Origin: Lentisphaerota bacterium
GTDB lineage: Bacteria > Verrucomicrobiota > Lentisphaeria > Victivallales > Victivallaceae
Length of the DNA stretch: 64,000 bases
Reading direction: 5' to 3'
NCBI GenBank assembly: GCA_017134815.1
Contig: CP071032.1
Coordinates: 2,166,001 to 2,230,000 of the forward strand
This document shows positions 53,102 to 62,161 of the stretch, in pieces. How positions within the stretch are numbered: position 1 is the first letter of the stretch; each line of letters starts with the position of its first letter. The position numbers and the translations under genes are program-made. The notes below the pieces were generated by a model that did no database searches, was not told the DNA's origin, and saw only the letters and a list, made by a program, of their open reading frames with translations.

Positions 53102-53608
53102 ATGGAATTTTATGATGTAATAAATCGTCGCCGCAGTATGCGCGGTTATAAGCCGGATCCGATACCAGCGGAGTCGCTGGAAAGAATTGCTCATGCCCTG
53201 CAGGCAGCCCCTTCAGCCTGCAACCTGCAGCCATGGAAATTTCTTTATATTGAAAATAAAGATCTGCTGGGAAAAATATGCAGTGTGTACAGCCGCGACT
53301 GGCTGGCCGAGGCGCCGGCTGTAATAGTTGCTCTTGGTAACAGTGAGGATTGCTGGCGGCGTATTGAAGGAACGCCCATTATTGACATTGATGTCGGCAT
53401 TGCCATGGAACATATCGTACTGGCAGCGGCAGCGGAAAATCTGGATACCTGCTGGATTTGCGCATATGAGGTAAAACGGCTTGATAGAGTATTAAATATT
53501 CAGCATCCCTGGAGCGCACTGGCAATCAGCCCTATTGGTTACGGCAGCAAAGAGCCGCGTGAGCTGGAGCGTAAGCCGTTGGAGCAGATATTTGAGGTCA
53601 TTAAATGA
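53102..53608 (+). CDS. Nitroreductase-family FMN oxidoreductase
   Basis: A 168-residue protein, started at the ATG at 53102 with an aggag box 9 bases upstream. MEFYDVINRRRSMRGYKPDPIP and AAPSACNLQPWKFLYI are the FMN-phosphate and ring-binding regions of the family. GIAMEHIVLAAAAENLDTCWI and ISPIGYGSKEPRE complete it. Such enzymes use NAD(P)H to reduce nitro compounds, quinones or other acceptors; the natural substrate is unknown. The short length fits the small nitroreductase group. Its stop overlaps the start of the next gene by 4 bases (ATGA), so the two are translationally coupled. Confidence 0.92.
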   Translation: MEFYDVINRRRSMRGYKPDPIPAESLERIAHALQAAPSACNLQPWKFLYIENKDLLGKICSVYSRDWLAEAPAVIVALGNSEDCWRRIEGTPIIDIDVGIAMEHIVLAAAAENLDTCWICAYEVKRLDRVLNIQHPWSALAISPIGYGSKEPRELERKPLEQIFEVIK

Positions 53609-54735
53609 TTGAATCGCGAACCAGAAAAATCTACAGCGGTGACTGGCAGGCAGAATTCATGCCGAAACCTGAAACTATTTTATGTTTCAGTTTTGAGGGA
53701 AAGGAAGTGATGCGTCTGCAGCCGGCTTTGATTAACACATTTGATGAGCAGCAGGGCGTTGTGCGCAAAGTCCGCACCCACATCAGGCAGGATGGTTTTT
53801 CCAGCAAATTTGACGCCGAAACAGTAATTCCTTTCGGTTCAGAGCCGTCAATCAAGCGTTCCGGCGAATTTGCGGACGGTTTTGCCAAAGTTATCATGGA
53901 TGTACAGCCCGGCACCCATGATCCTGTCAGGTATTTGAAAACCGATACGATTGTTTTAAGTGGTCCATGGAAAAAAATTGCAGTGTGCCGTATCCCGAAT
54001 GCCGGGGCCGCACTGCCGGTTCCCGAGTGGCTGGAGCTTTCTGAGGAAGGGTTTGAAATATTTGATGCTTCTTATCCTTTCTTAAACTGTATTTTGGAAA
54101 ACGCGGACGGCTTTCGGTTTGAAGTTGGGCTTGGCGACGACCTCTGGCGCTGGAATTCCGCAGCGGCGCTGGAACTCTGTTCAGGAAACTTTAAAATATC
54201 CGGGTCGGCTCAGGAAATCACCATAGAGCGCACTCCGGTTATATTTGACCAGGATACGCGCCCCGATAAGCGTTCCTGGCGGTTTAAATGGTATTTTGCC
54301 TGGAGCAAAACTCCGGCTGCCGGGCTTTTGCCGGCTGATGCTGTCACAATTAATACGACAGAGCAGAACGTTCCCGCAGCAGCGAATAACTCCAGTGCCA
54401 AGGGAGTGACCTGCCAGATGTCGGCGGCTGCCAGAAGAGCCTTTCGCAAAGTTTTGCGTTCGGGTTTTGCTGCTGCCGAAAGTAAAGTTTTTGCGCTCAC
54501 CAATATAGAACCACATATCTGTAATACTGCATCCCATCTTGACCGGCCCGGCAGTGTTTCGCTTGCGCACTGGGATCTCTGGGACCTCATGGAGCTTTTC
54601 CTGTGGGGCAACCGCAAAGCTGTGCAGCATTCTGATTCACTGCTTATAAATCCGCCGCTGAACTCAAACTCGGGAGAGTATCCCGCTGTTGCGGCTTTAT
54701 CCAGACCACCTTCTGGGGAAATTTCTGCAGAGTGA
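53605..54735 (+). CDS. Unknown protein coupled to the nitroreductase gene
   Basis: A 376-residue protein whose ATG overlaps the nitroreductase stop codon. It has no signal peptide or membrane segment. Sequence is mostly beta-type with many aromatic residues (GDWQAEFMPKPETILCFSFEG, WRFKWYFAWSKTP), and the C-terminus is helical then disordered. A few conserved-looking pieces (DTIVLSGPWKKIAVCRIPNAG, VGLGDDLWRWNSA) could mark a carbohydrate-related beta-sandwich, but I cannot assign a family. The position before a sugar mutarotase and galactokinase hints at sugar metabolism without proving it. Confidence 0.62.
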   Translation: MIESRTRKIYSGDWQAEFMPKPETILCFSFEGKEVMRLQPALINTFDEQQGVVRKVRTHIRQDGFSSKFDAETVIPFGSEPSIKRSGEFADGFAKVIMDVQPGTHDPVRYLKTDTIVLSGPWKKIAVCRIPNAGAALPVPEWLELSEEGFEIFDASYPFLNCILENADGFRFEVGLGDDLWRWNSAAALELCSGNFKISGSAQEITIERTPVIFDQDTRPDKRSWRFKWYFAWSKTPAAGLLPADAVTINTTEQNVPAAANNSSAKGVTCQMSAAARRAFRKVLRSGFAAAESKVFALTNIEPHICNTASHLDRPGSVSLAHWDLWDLMELFLWGNRKAVQHSDSLLINPPLNSNSGEYPAVAALSRPPSGEISAE

Positions 54736-54782
54736 TGACTTATTTTATCGTAAAACATATAGCCAGCAAGGAGAAATAACCA

Positions 54783-55679
54783 ATGACTGTCGAAGAATTG
54801 AATGCCGCTTTTGGCTGTGAAAATGTGAACTTTGAAGAAGGGCCGAACGGTATGCCGGTCGCCAGACTTGATAATGAATACGGGGCTGCTGCCATAGCCA
54901 CTCACGGCGCACATGTCCTGAATTTTGCTCCTGCCGGCTGTGAACCGGTAATATGGCTGAGTGAATACAGCTGGTACGAGGCAGATAAACCAATACGCGG
55001 CGGAATTCCGGTCTGCTGGCCCTGGTTTGGCGGCCACCCGCAAAATCCGGACTGGCCGGCACACGGTTTTGCCAGGATTTCTGAATGGAATGTTATCGCG
55101 GCCGGACAGATGGAAAATGGAAAAACATTCATTGAATTTGAATTGACTCCCGATGATATCGCTGAGGAATTTCGTACTTTTGATTTTAAGCTGACTCTCA
55201 AGGCAGTTGCCGGCAGTGAATTACGGGTTGAGCTGACCTGTGAAAATACCTCAGAATTTCCAATTGAATTCAGTACTGCTTTGCACAGTTATTTTAATAT
55301 AAGTGAAATCAGTAAAATAAAAATCAGCGGATTGTCCGGAAAAGAATATATTGATACTCTTGACAACAGTCGACATATTCAAAGTGACGATATAACTGTC
55401 AATGCCGAAACGGACCTGTTTTTTCCGGAAACCGCTGACCTCTGTACTATCAGTGATACCGGCTGGAACCGGAAAATCATTATATCCAAAGAAGGCAGCA
55501 ACAGCACTGTTGTATGGAACCCGTGGTCAGACAAGGCTGCAAGAATGCCTGACTTCGGCGACAGGGAATATCACGGTATGGTTTGCGTCGAAACCACCAA
55601 TGCAGAGGCTGATTCCATATCCTTGAATCCGGAAGAAATTCACACAGTTACGACAATTATCAGCCTGGAAACCAACTGA
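54783..55679 (+). CDS. D-hexose-6-phosphate mutarotase (YeaD-like)
   Basis: A 298-residue aldose-epimerase-fold protein. The segments ATHGAHVLNFAPAG, KPIRGGIPVCWPWFGGHP, PAHGFARISEW and LHSYFNISEI match the glucose-6-phosphate 1-epimerase group, with catalytic His in HGFAR and HSYF and a C-terminal Glu in VCVETTNA. It interconverts alpha and beta anomers of hexose 6-phosphates. It begins 47 bases after the unknown protein and is followed by galactokinase, giving a plausible sugar-processing unit. A caaggag box precedes the ATG. Confidence 0.92.
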   Translation: MTVEELNAAFGCENVNFEEGPNGMPVARLDNEYGAAAIATHGAHVLNFAPAGCEPVIWLSEYSWYEADKPIRGGIPVCWPWFGGHPQNPDWPAHGFARISEWNVIAAGQMENGKTFIEFELTPDDIAEEFRTFDFKLTLKAVAGSELRVELTCENTSEFPIEFSTALHSYFNISEISKIKISGLSGKEYIDTLDNSRHIQSDDITVNAETDLFFPETADLCTISDTGWNRKIIISKEGSNSTVVWNPWSDKAARMPDFGDREYHGMVCVETTNAEADSISLNPEEIHTVTTIISLETN

Positions 55680-55786
55680 CAGTTCTACTTTCACAGACAA
55701 TTAGATACTGCAGAGCCTCAATGACGACTGAAGGCTAGAATAACAGTTTGCCGGGCGTGAACATGAAAATAAGAAAAGAGATAATT

Positions 55787-56941
55787 ATGAACAACTTAAC
55801 TGAAAGCTTTCAGAGCCATTTCGGCCGGCCGGCCGGGGTCTTTTCTGCAGCTCCCGGCAGACTTGAAATCCTGGGCAATCACACCGACTACAATCAAGGG
55901 TTTGTGCTGAGTTGCGCCGTTGAGCAGAAAACCAGCTTTGCGGTTGCAAAAGCTGAAGGCAAAGTATGCCGGATAATCAATTGTAAATTCACAGGACAGA
56001 CAGAGTTTTCTCTGGATGAACTTGATAGTCCAGTTGCCGGTGAGTGGCTTAATTATCTTAAGGGTGTCTACTACGAACTCAGGAAACGGGGCATTGAGCC
56101 CGGAGCTGTAGATGTTGTCATGGACAGCAGCGTGCCGCTTTCCGCCGGCATGAGCAGTTCGGCTGCCCTGGAAGTGGGGTTCTGTTTTGCTCTCAAACAG
56201 CTTTATGGAATTGAGCTTGAAAAAACCGACTGGGCACGAGTGGGGCAGGGAGTTGAAAATGATTACCTGGGCGTTTCTACAGGACTGCTTGATCAATTCA
56301 GCTCCATCTATGGTCAGCAGGATTCCCTGATAATGTCGGATTTCCGTACTGATGAGGTGATAAAAAACGTACCGGTGCCACACGGTTATGTCTTCATAGT
56401 TGCGAACTCCATGGAAAAGCATGACCTTGTAGATTCGGAATATAATGTCCGTCGCCGGGACTGTGAGAGCGCGGCCGCCAGACTGGGGCGGGTTTACACT
56501 GGGGTTAAAGCGCTGCGTGATGTTTCCATGCAGCAGCTTGAACAGGCCAAAGCGGAACTTACTCGTCTCGAGTACTTGAGGGCAAAGCACATAATAGGCG
56601 AAAACGAGCGTGTTATTGCTGGTGATAAGCTGCTGGCTGCCGGTGATGTTGAAGGCTTTGGCCGGCTCTTATTTGAGTCGCATGAGAGCTCCAGAGTTAA
56701 TTTTGAAAACAGCACACAGCGTCTGGATTACCTGATAGAGCTTGCAAAATCAATCCCGGGCTGTATTGGGGCCCGCCTCAGCGGCGGCGGCTTCGGTGGT
56801 ATATCTATTCATCTGGTCAGGGAAGACGCAGCTGAAGAATACAGTTCCCGTCTCGGTGCCGCTTTTAAGTCACAGACAGGAGAGCAGCCGCAGATTATAA
56901 AATGTGGTATCGGTGGCGGAGCCCAGGCAGTCGACCTTTAA
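55787..56941 (+). CDS. galK: Galactokinase
   Basis: A GHMP-family kinase of 384 residues, started at the ATG at 55787; ATGs further upstream (55763) are alternatives with no better signal. The galactose signature GRLEILGNHTDYNQG is at residues 23-37, the ATP-binding loop VPLSAGMSSSAALEVG near residue 115, and LSGGGFGGISIHLV near the C-terminus. It phosphorylates galactose (or a related hexose) at C1, feeding the Leloir pathway. The galactose motif has GN in place of the more usual GE before HTDY, a small variation. It is followed by a strong hairpin. Confidence 0.94.
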   Translation: MNNLTESFQSHFGRPAGVFSAAPGRLEILGNHTDYNQGFVLSCAVEQKTSFAVAKAEGKVCRIINCKFTGQTEFSLDELDSPVAGEWLNYLKGVYYELRKRGIEPGAVDVVMDSSVPLSAGMSSSAALEVGFCFALKQLYGIELEKTDWARVGQGVENDYLGVSTGLLDQFSSIYGQQDSLIMSDFRTDEVIKNVPVPHGYVFIVANSMEKHDLVDSEYNVRRRDCESAAARLGRVYTGVKALRDVSMQQLEQAKAELTRLEYLRAKHIIGENERVIAGDKLLAAGDVEGFGRLLFESHESSRVNFENSTQRLDYLIELAKSIPGCIGARLSGGGFGGISIHLVREDAAEEYSSRLGAAFKSQTGEQPQIIKCGIGGGAQAVDL

Positions 56942-57029
56942 CTTGAGGTTGTCAGCAAATTTTAAAAGTGGGAAAATAACGAAGATGGATTTCCGATTTT
57001 TAATTTAAGATGCTCTTTATTGTCAGACT

Positions 57030-57063
57030 CTGCCGCCATGCCAGTATACCAGCATGGCGGCAG
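57030..57063. terminator. Strong hairpin between galK and the minus-strand surface genes
   Basis: Perfect 12-bp stem CTGCCGCCATGC/GCATGGCGGCAG with a 10-base loop, just before the stop of the convergent gene. It probably terminates both directions. Confidence 0.82.
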
Positions 57064-57071
57064 TTCTATTA

Positions 57072-58151
57072 TTAATTGGTTTCGTAAAAATTGATTTCCT
57101 CATTGAAGCAGATTGTCGGTTTATCATTATCAGTCTGCAAAATATACTGCAGGCGGAATACCGGGGGCAAGTCCTGCTGGGCGCGGAATTCGGCCCCGTC
57201 AATAATAGAATATTTGACAACCTGTACAGAATGATCAACCTCTTTGACCAGCCGGTAGCGCCGGTTAAGGGTGGTTACTGCAGTGAAGACCAGCGGCAAC
57301 GGTTTTCCCTGTAAATCGGTCAACTTGAGAGTCGATTCGCGTTCATACATGCCGGTTTTTACTTTGAACTGCCGGCAGAAGGCAAAAGTTTTGGCATTGA
57401 CTTTGTAAACCGCGAAAAAACCACTTTTATTTGCAGTTTTTTTCAAAAGCTTCCAACTTGGCAGGGCGACTTCCTTGCTCCAGGTTTCCAGGGTGGCAGT
57501 GTCAGGCAGGGACTGGGTCTTTATTTCCTGAATGCCCCGAACTGAATCGACAATATTTTCCACCATTTCGTTGAAAACTATTTTCCTGCTGTCGTTAATT
57601 TCCCGGCATATAACCCGAAGATGACGGGGAAAGCGGTGCATTCTAATGATATAGCCGTTTAGCTCGCGCCGCTTGATGACTTCACCGGTTTTCGGGTTAA
57701 CTACACGATATTCCTGTACTAGTGATGAGTTTGGTCCCCATTGCTTGAGCCTGATATTTTTACCGCTGACATCCTGAACTTCCAGCTGCATCTGCCGGTT
57801 TTCACCAAATACATGATGGAAGCAGAATGCCAGTTCACTGCTGTTCATCCCGATAGCGAACAGCGCGAAGTAATAACCGTTTTTTTCTTCAGCTTTGAGC
57901 AGTCGCCATTTGTAGAGGCGGGTCATTTGTTTCAGCCAGTCATGAAAGTTATTGTAAACCGGCAGCTTATCTACGGTTGAGCTTCCAAAATAACCGTTGG
58001 TCCAGTTTTCAGCTCCAGGGTCTATATCTGAATCTGGATCCGAATCGAGATAAAAATTACCTGCCAGCGGCGGGTTATCTTTTTTCACATTGGCAATGAC
58101 CAGTGCGGAAAGAGTTCCAACGCATACAACAAATACCAACCAGCGTTTCAT
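57072..58151 (-). CDS. Envelope protein with an internal duplication, unknown function
   Basis: A 359-residue protein started at the ATG at 58151, preceded by a gaggaa box; a signal or anchor segment covers residues 2-20 (WLVFVVCVGTLSALVIA). An acidic stretch (DSDPDSDIDPGAE) could bind calcium. Two halves look related: WRLLKAEEKNGYYFALFAIG / SELAFCF / QLEVQDVSGKNI in the first, and WKLLKKTANKSGFFAVYKVN / KTFAFCR / TLKLTDLQGKPL in the second. I recognise no family. It is the last gene of the minus-strand group downstream of the secretin-like genes, about 106 bases from the nearest. Confidence 0.6.
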   Translation of the reverse strand: MKRWLVFVVCVGTLSALVIANVKKDNPPLAGNFYLDSDPDSDIDPGAENWTNGYFGSSTVDKLPVYNNFHDWLKQMTRLYKWRLLKAEEKNGYYFALFAIGMNSSELAFCFHHVFGENRQMQLEVQDVSGKNIRLKQWGPNSSLVQEYRVVNPKTGEVIKRRELNGYIIRMHRFPRHLRVICREINDSRKIVFNEMVENIVDSVRGIQEIKTQSLPDTATLETWSKEVALPSWKLLKKTANKSGFFAVYKVNAKTFAFCRQFKVKTGMYERESTLKLTDLQGKPLPLVFTAVTTLNRRYRLVKEVDHSVQVVKYSIIDGAEFRAQQDLPPVFRLQYILQTDNDKPTICFNEEINFYETN

Positions 58152-58257
58152 TATCAATTCCTCTTTTTGAGCGGGGCCTTCGAAAAATCTCTGGATCACC
58201 CCGCTGATTCTCTCCTGAATAACAACTTTTGCTAATAATAGTTTATATCAAATTAAT

Positions 58258-60171
58258 TTATTTGTCCATCACCCATTGGTTAAAAAAGTACTTATTCTTA
58301 TCGCCGGCATTGAGCAGCTTCTGTTCGGTTTTATAAACGTCGGAACTTACGCCGATCCCGGCAGGTGTGGTCGGATATGATGATTCAGCTTCACATACCA
58401 GTACCAGCTGTGAACGTTTTGTTGATTCGTTTTCAGTGGAAAACAGATATCCGAGAAAAGGTAGTTTTGAAAGAATCGGCACCCCGGTCACACTGCGAAC
58501 GACTTCCCGCTTGCGCAAACCGCCGATGACAAAGCGCTGTTTGTTGTGCCCGATATGCACTCTGGTCTTTATTCGGTTATCTTTGGACAGCCGCGGTGTG
58601 CCGTCGGAAGTCCAGCCGATAAGGCTGACGTTGGTCATGTCAATGTCCATAATAGTGGCCCGCATATTGACTACGGGATTTACGGAAAGGTGAAAACCGT
58701 AACGTCCCGGCTTGAGGGCAAATTTGCTATTACGCATACTGCTTGATGACTGTGAAGGTTTGACTGTAACCCATACTTCCTTACCGTCAACCGTTACTTT
58801 TTTCTTTAGTTTAAAGCCGAAAACCGTAATATTTTCACCGTAATTAATCCCGTTCCCGTCAATAAAGGTGTTGCCTTTGACCGACATAATATAGCTGGTG
58901 GTGCCGGCGCTGCCTGGATTTATTTCCATAACCGCCAGACTGCAGTCGGTGCTGGTGTTCATGGCGATTCTGGTGCCGTCACTTTTGTAGGCATAAAACT
59001 TGTAATCAACGCCGGTATTGTCAAAGGAGGTTCCAAAAGTAAAAGAACCGGTTTCGCCGTAGATGGCTTCCTTGATACCAATCCCAGCCTGTTCGTCAAG
59101 CCGCTCGACATTGAAAATGCCGGACTGTTTTGTGATGTTACCCGCCTGACGGTTACGTACCGACAGTTTGCCCTGAGTCAAAATTTTTGCTTTGCCGCGC
59201 GAAGCGAGAAAGTCGAGATAGCGACTGTTCCATTTCGGATTGAAATTGATAAATTTAGTATTGCTGGAACCGGTCTTGGCCACGCCTGAGCCAAAAGTTC
59301 CACCCCAGTTACTCCGGTAGCGCAGGCTGGCATTAAACAAATCAGCTCCATCATTGTTTTTCCATGCCAGAAAATCGGCCCCGATATCCGAGTCGTTTTC
59401 CGCAAAGAGTTCATAAACTTTATAGGTCAACCTTACTTCCGGAAGCGGAACATCATACTGCGCCATCATATACCGGATGTTTTTTATGGTGTAAAGCGGC
59501 GTATAGAAAAACAGACTGTTCAAGCCTTTATCAACTTCCACCTTGTCTTTACCATACTGCAACTCAAGCTCTTCTGGATTGTATTTTGTATTGGCGCCCA
59601 CATTGGTGATCATGGTTTTGAGTTCGGCAGCGGAACGGTACATCGGCCAGTACATATAACGCTTTGAACCGGATGACGCCTGCATTTTCGGCTGGTCAAG
59701 TGTTTTGATTATTGTATCAAGCCCAACGCCGTTTACGGTGTCGGTGAAACGATAATCCTCAGCCGAGACAATGATAAATTTATCTCCGTTATTATACACA
59801 ATACCTACAACATAAGTATCGTTTTCGGCAATACGCCTGGCCTGTACTGCTGACAGGATATAATCACGAAGTGTATAGGGATTGGCGTATTTAAGCTTGT
59901 AAACCTTGGTAATGACAAAAGGATCGGCATTGTCACGGATAAAATTGACCCGCTGCGTCTTGTCGTCAATATCCACATTAAGCCGGGCCAGAACTAAAGT
60001 ATTCAAATATGGACGTGAGGAGCTGGTATTCTGACCGCGAGGTATGCCGCCAGTAGTAAGTGCGTTGCGGTCAAACTGGTTTGGAACCTGCGAAAAGCGC
60101 AGATCCTGGGCATGTAATCTGCCGGCAGCTGTTAACAGCATTATGGTGATTAAGAAAGTGATTTTATTCAT
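58258..60171 (-). CDS. Secretin-like outer-membrane protein (paralog A)
   Basis: A 637-residue protein with a signal peptide (MNKITFLITIMLLTAAGRLHA). The middle resembles secretin N-domains (VITKVYKLKYANPYTLRDYI, AELKTMITNVGANT). The C-terminus holds the secretin signature FVIGGLRKREVVRSVTGVPI followed by LSKLPFLGYLFSTE. Secretins form outer-membrane gates for type II secretion or type IV pili; PVC bacteria have many lineage-specific members. It is about four-fifths identical in sequence to the protein starting beyond the window edge (62162-64000). It lies 46 bases downstream of the shorter secretin-like gene, so the two share a transcript. It may be a gate or a surface-layer-like protein. 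Confidence 0.75.
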   Translation of the reverse strand: MNKITFLITIMLLTAAGRLHAQDLRFSQVPNQFDRNALTTGGIPRGQNTSSSRPYLNTLVLARLNVDIDDKTQRVNFIRDNADPFVITKVYKLKYANPYTLRDYILSAVQARRIAENDTYVVGIVYNNGDKFIIVSAEDYRFTDTVNGVGLDTIIKTLDQPKMQASSGSKRYMYWPMYRSAAELKTMITNVGANTKYNPEELELQYGKDKVEVDKGLNSLFFYTPLYTIKNIRYMMAQYDVPLPEVRLTYKVYELFAENDSDIGADFLAWKNNDGADLFNASLRYRSNWGGTFGSGVAKTGSSNTKFINFNPKWNSRYLDFLASRGKAKILTQGKLSVRNRQAGNITKQSGIFNVERLDEQAGIGIKEAIYGETGSFTFGTSFDNTGVDYKFYAYKSDGTRIAMNTSTDCSLAVMEINPGSAGTTSYIMSVKGNTFIDGNGINYGENITVFGFKLKKKVTVDGKEVWVTVKPSQSSSSMRNSKFALKPGRYGFHLSVNPVVNMRATIMDIDMTNVSLIGWTSDGTPRLSKDNRIKTRVHIGHNKQRFVIGGLRKREVVRSVTGVPILSKLPFLGYLFSTENESTKRSQLVLVCEAESSYPTTPAGIGVSSDVYKTEQKLLNAGDKNKYFFNQWVMDK

Positions 60172-60217
60172 GTTGAATTTGCTCTGTTCTTTTATTTAAA
60201 ATGTTTCTTCGAAAAGC

Positions 60218-61882
60218 TTATTGCGGTGCGTTTATGCTGATAGCAATCGGGGGCTCGTTCGCGGGAGCCGCAAAGTTCGCCTGCACCATCTCGACATCTT
60301 TACTCATTCCCTCCGGCAGGATATTATTTCTGTCAGGATGAACCAACTGTCCTTTTACGGTCACATAAAACCGGTTTTTAAACTTGATCCGGGTAGTGGT
60401 GCCGAACAGATATTTGATATAAGGAATTTCAATCAGCCATGGTATGCCGATCAGCTGTTCTACCTCCTGTTCGGTATCATAGGAGCAAATTAATTTTTCA
60501 GTGCCCAGGTTGAGGGTGACTGACGAATTAACCTCTGAAGCATCAATCAGCTGCTGCCCAAGGTTGTTGCGTTCAACCGGGGTGTTCATAATTACCTTGA
60601 AGCCGAAAATCACCACGCTGCCGACTTTATCGTAGGTATCCGGATCGAATTTCCGGTAATTATATTCACCGAACTCCTGTTTTTTGCTGTGCCGCAGACA
60701 GATTGTCGGTTTCTGGACAATGACATTGAACAAGGCGCTGGAAGCCGGTGAAGCTACGACATCTGTCTGGTCCTGGTCAGTTTTCATAATATTTTGAAAT
60801 TCAGGCGCCATAGTAATCGGATAACTGCCACCGTAATCATTTACCACCGTAAGAGTACCGGTTGCCGCGACATCAGCTTTGCCTTTCTGCTGCAGCAGAC
60901 GGATAAAACTCATGTCGAAAGCCGGAGCGAAAAACAGTCCTCCCCAGGCAAAATTACTTGCTCCCACCAGACTTACACCTTCATTGGTCAGGTAGTTAAA
61001 AATATTTTCGGAAGCACTGGCAAACAGGTCCTGAAAACTGAAATTGAAAATGCTCAGACCGGGGCCGTTTTTCCAGGCATTGTAGTCAATACCGACATCT
61101 ATAAGGTTACTTTCACGGATTTCATAAACCTTGAAAGTCAATTTGACCTGCGGCAACGGCCGATCCATATATTTTAGCCAGTGCCTGACCTTGGCTTCAC
61201 TGTGATAATGATCAGTTTTCCAGTAAATTATATTTGAGTTCTGGTTGTTCCAGACAAAACCCTGTCCAACTGTTGTTTTGTTCAGTATGGAGACAAAATC
61301 ATCACCGGGACGATATTGTGGTCGATAGGCACCACGGGTGATGCCGGTAGAGCTTACCAGTGATCCAATCTGATCTTTGAGGCCGGGGCGGTCCAGCTGT
61401 TCAACCATATTATCGACATATGGCATCATCTGCTGACCTGTACTGACCATCAGAAACTGAGTTTTTCCGTGCTTGTAGTTCAGACGCTGAACATTTGACT
61501 GGGGTGAAAAGCGCTTAACGGCCCCGAGAATGAAAGGTGTCAGGTCGGAAGCACGCAAATATTTCAGTTTAAACACCTTTGTTACCATCTGCGGCTGGGC
61601 GTCATTCTGGATGAAGTGAACTGTTCTGGCTTTGGCTTTTTCATCCAGCTGAGTATAGGGGTTGGAAAAGTTGTCCGGAAACAGGATGCGTTTCTCACCA
61701 CTCTGTTTGACATTTTGCGGTATCGGAGAGACTGCCTTTATCTGATTCTCTGTTTGCTGTTTTATACTGTTCGGAAATTGGATTTCCCCTGATGCTTGTC
61801 GGCTGCTGCTTTGAGCTCCGGCGCTGCCGGCTGCAGTCACCAACGCTGCCATGGCAACGATGCTTACGATTTTTTGACTCAT
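60218..61882 (-). CDS. Divergent secretin-like protein (short member)
   Basis: A 554-residue protein with a signal peptide (MSQKIVSIVAMAALVTAAGSAGAQ). The N-terminal part follows the same plan as paralog A (MVTKVFKLKYLRASDLTPFI, PLPQVKLTFKVYEIRESNLIDVGIDYNAW). The C-terminal secretin region is degenerate: IPWLIEIPYIKYLFG replaces the usual vPxLGxIPxLGxLF and the preceding GG is absent. It may be a non-pore or partner secretin. It is the first gene of its operon, with paralog A 46 bases downstream. The terminator at 62109-62143 separates it from the next paralog. Confidence 0.68.
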   Translation of the reverse strand: MSQKIVSIVAMAALVTAAGSAGAQSSSRQASGEIQFPNSIKQQTENQIKAVSPIPQNVKQSGEKRILFPDNFSNPYTQLDEKAKARTVHFIQNDAQPQMVTKVFKLKYLRASDLTPFILGAVKRFSPQSNVQRLNYKHGKTQFLMVSTGQQMMPYVDNMVEQLDRPGLKDQIGSLVSSTGITRGAYRPQYRPGDDFVSILNKTTVGQGFVWNNQNSNIIYWKTDHYHSEAKVRHWLKYMDRPLPQVKLTFKVYEIRESNLIDVGIDYNAWKNGPGLSIFNFSFQDLFASASENIFNYLTNEGVSLVGASNFAWGGLFFAPAFDMSFIRLLQQKGKADVAATGTLTVVNDYGGSYPITMAPEFQNIMKTDQDQTDVVASPASSALFNVIVQKPTICLRHSKKQEFGEYNYRKFDPDTYDKVGSVVIFGFKVIMNTPVERNNLGQQLIDASEVNSSVTLNLGTEKLICSYDTEQEVEQLIGIPWLIEIPYIKYLFGTTTRIKFKNRFYVTVKGQLVHPDRNNILPEGMSKDVEMVQANFAAPANEPPIAISINAPQ

Positions 61883-62108
61883 TTAGCTGAGACTCCGTTT
61901 CAATAGTTGTTTCATCTCTCCTTTCTCCTGATACTTTTTCATATTGCCTCACTCGGAAAACTGAATTTACTATCTGAATGTTAGCTGAGTATTAAGGCTT
62001 TTTTAGGATATAATAAAATTGAAATATATTTTTAAGACGGTCTGAAAATCATTTCGATTCATCCTCAGTGCTAATCGAGGACTGCATAGTTAAATGTATA
62101 AAATAAAA

Positions 62109-62143
62109 GGAATTACGCATTTGTTTCTGTAGTGCGTAATTCC
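62109..62143 (-). terminator. Terminator of the truncated secretin-like gene
   Basis: Eleven-bp stem GGAATTACGCA/TGCGTAATTCC with a 13-base loop and a T-rich tail on the minus strand (A-rich on plus, 62099-62107), 19 bases after the stop of the gene at 62162. Confidence 0.88.
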
Positions 62144-62161
62144 CGGATAATTCCCAGGGTA

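Noticed and set aside
54210-55064. Long minus-strand open frame (284 codons)
   Set aside because: It is antisense to two well-supported plus-strand genes and spans their junction; no family resemblance or start signal.
55796-56590. Long minus-strand open frame (264 codons)
   Set aside because: Antisense to galactokinase; a by-product of the coding strand's composition.
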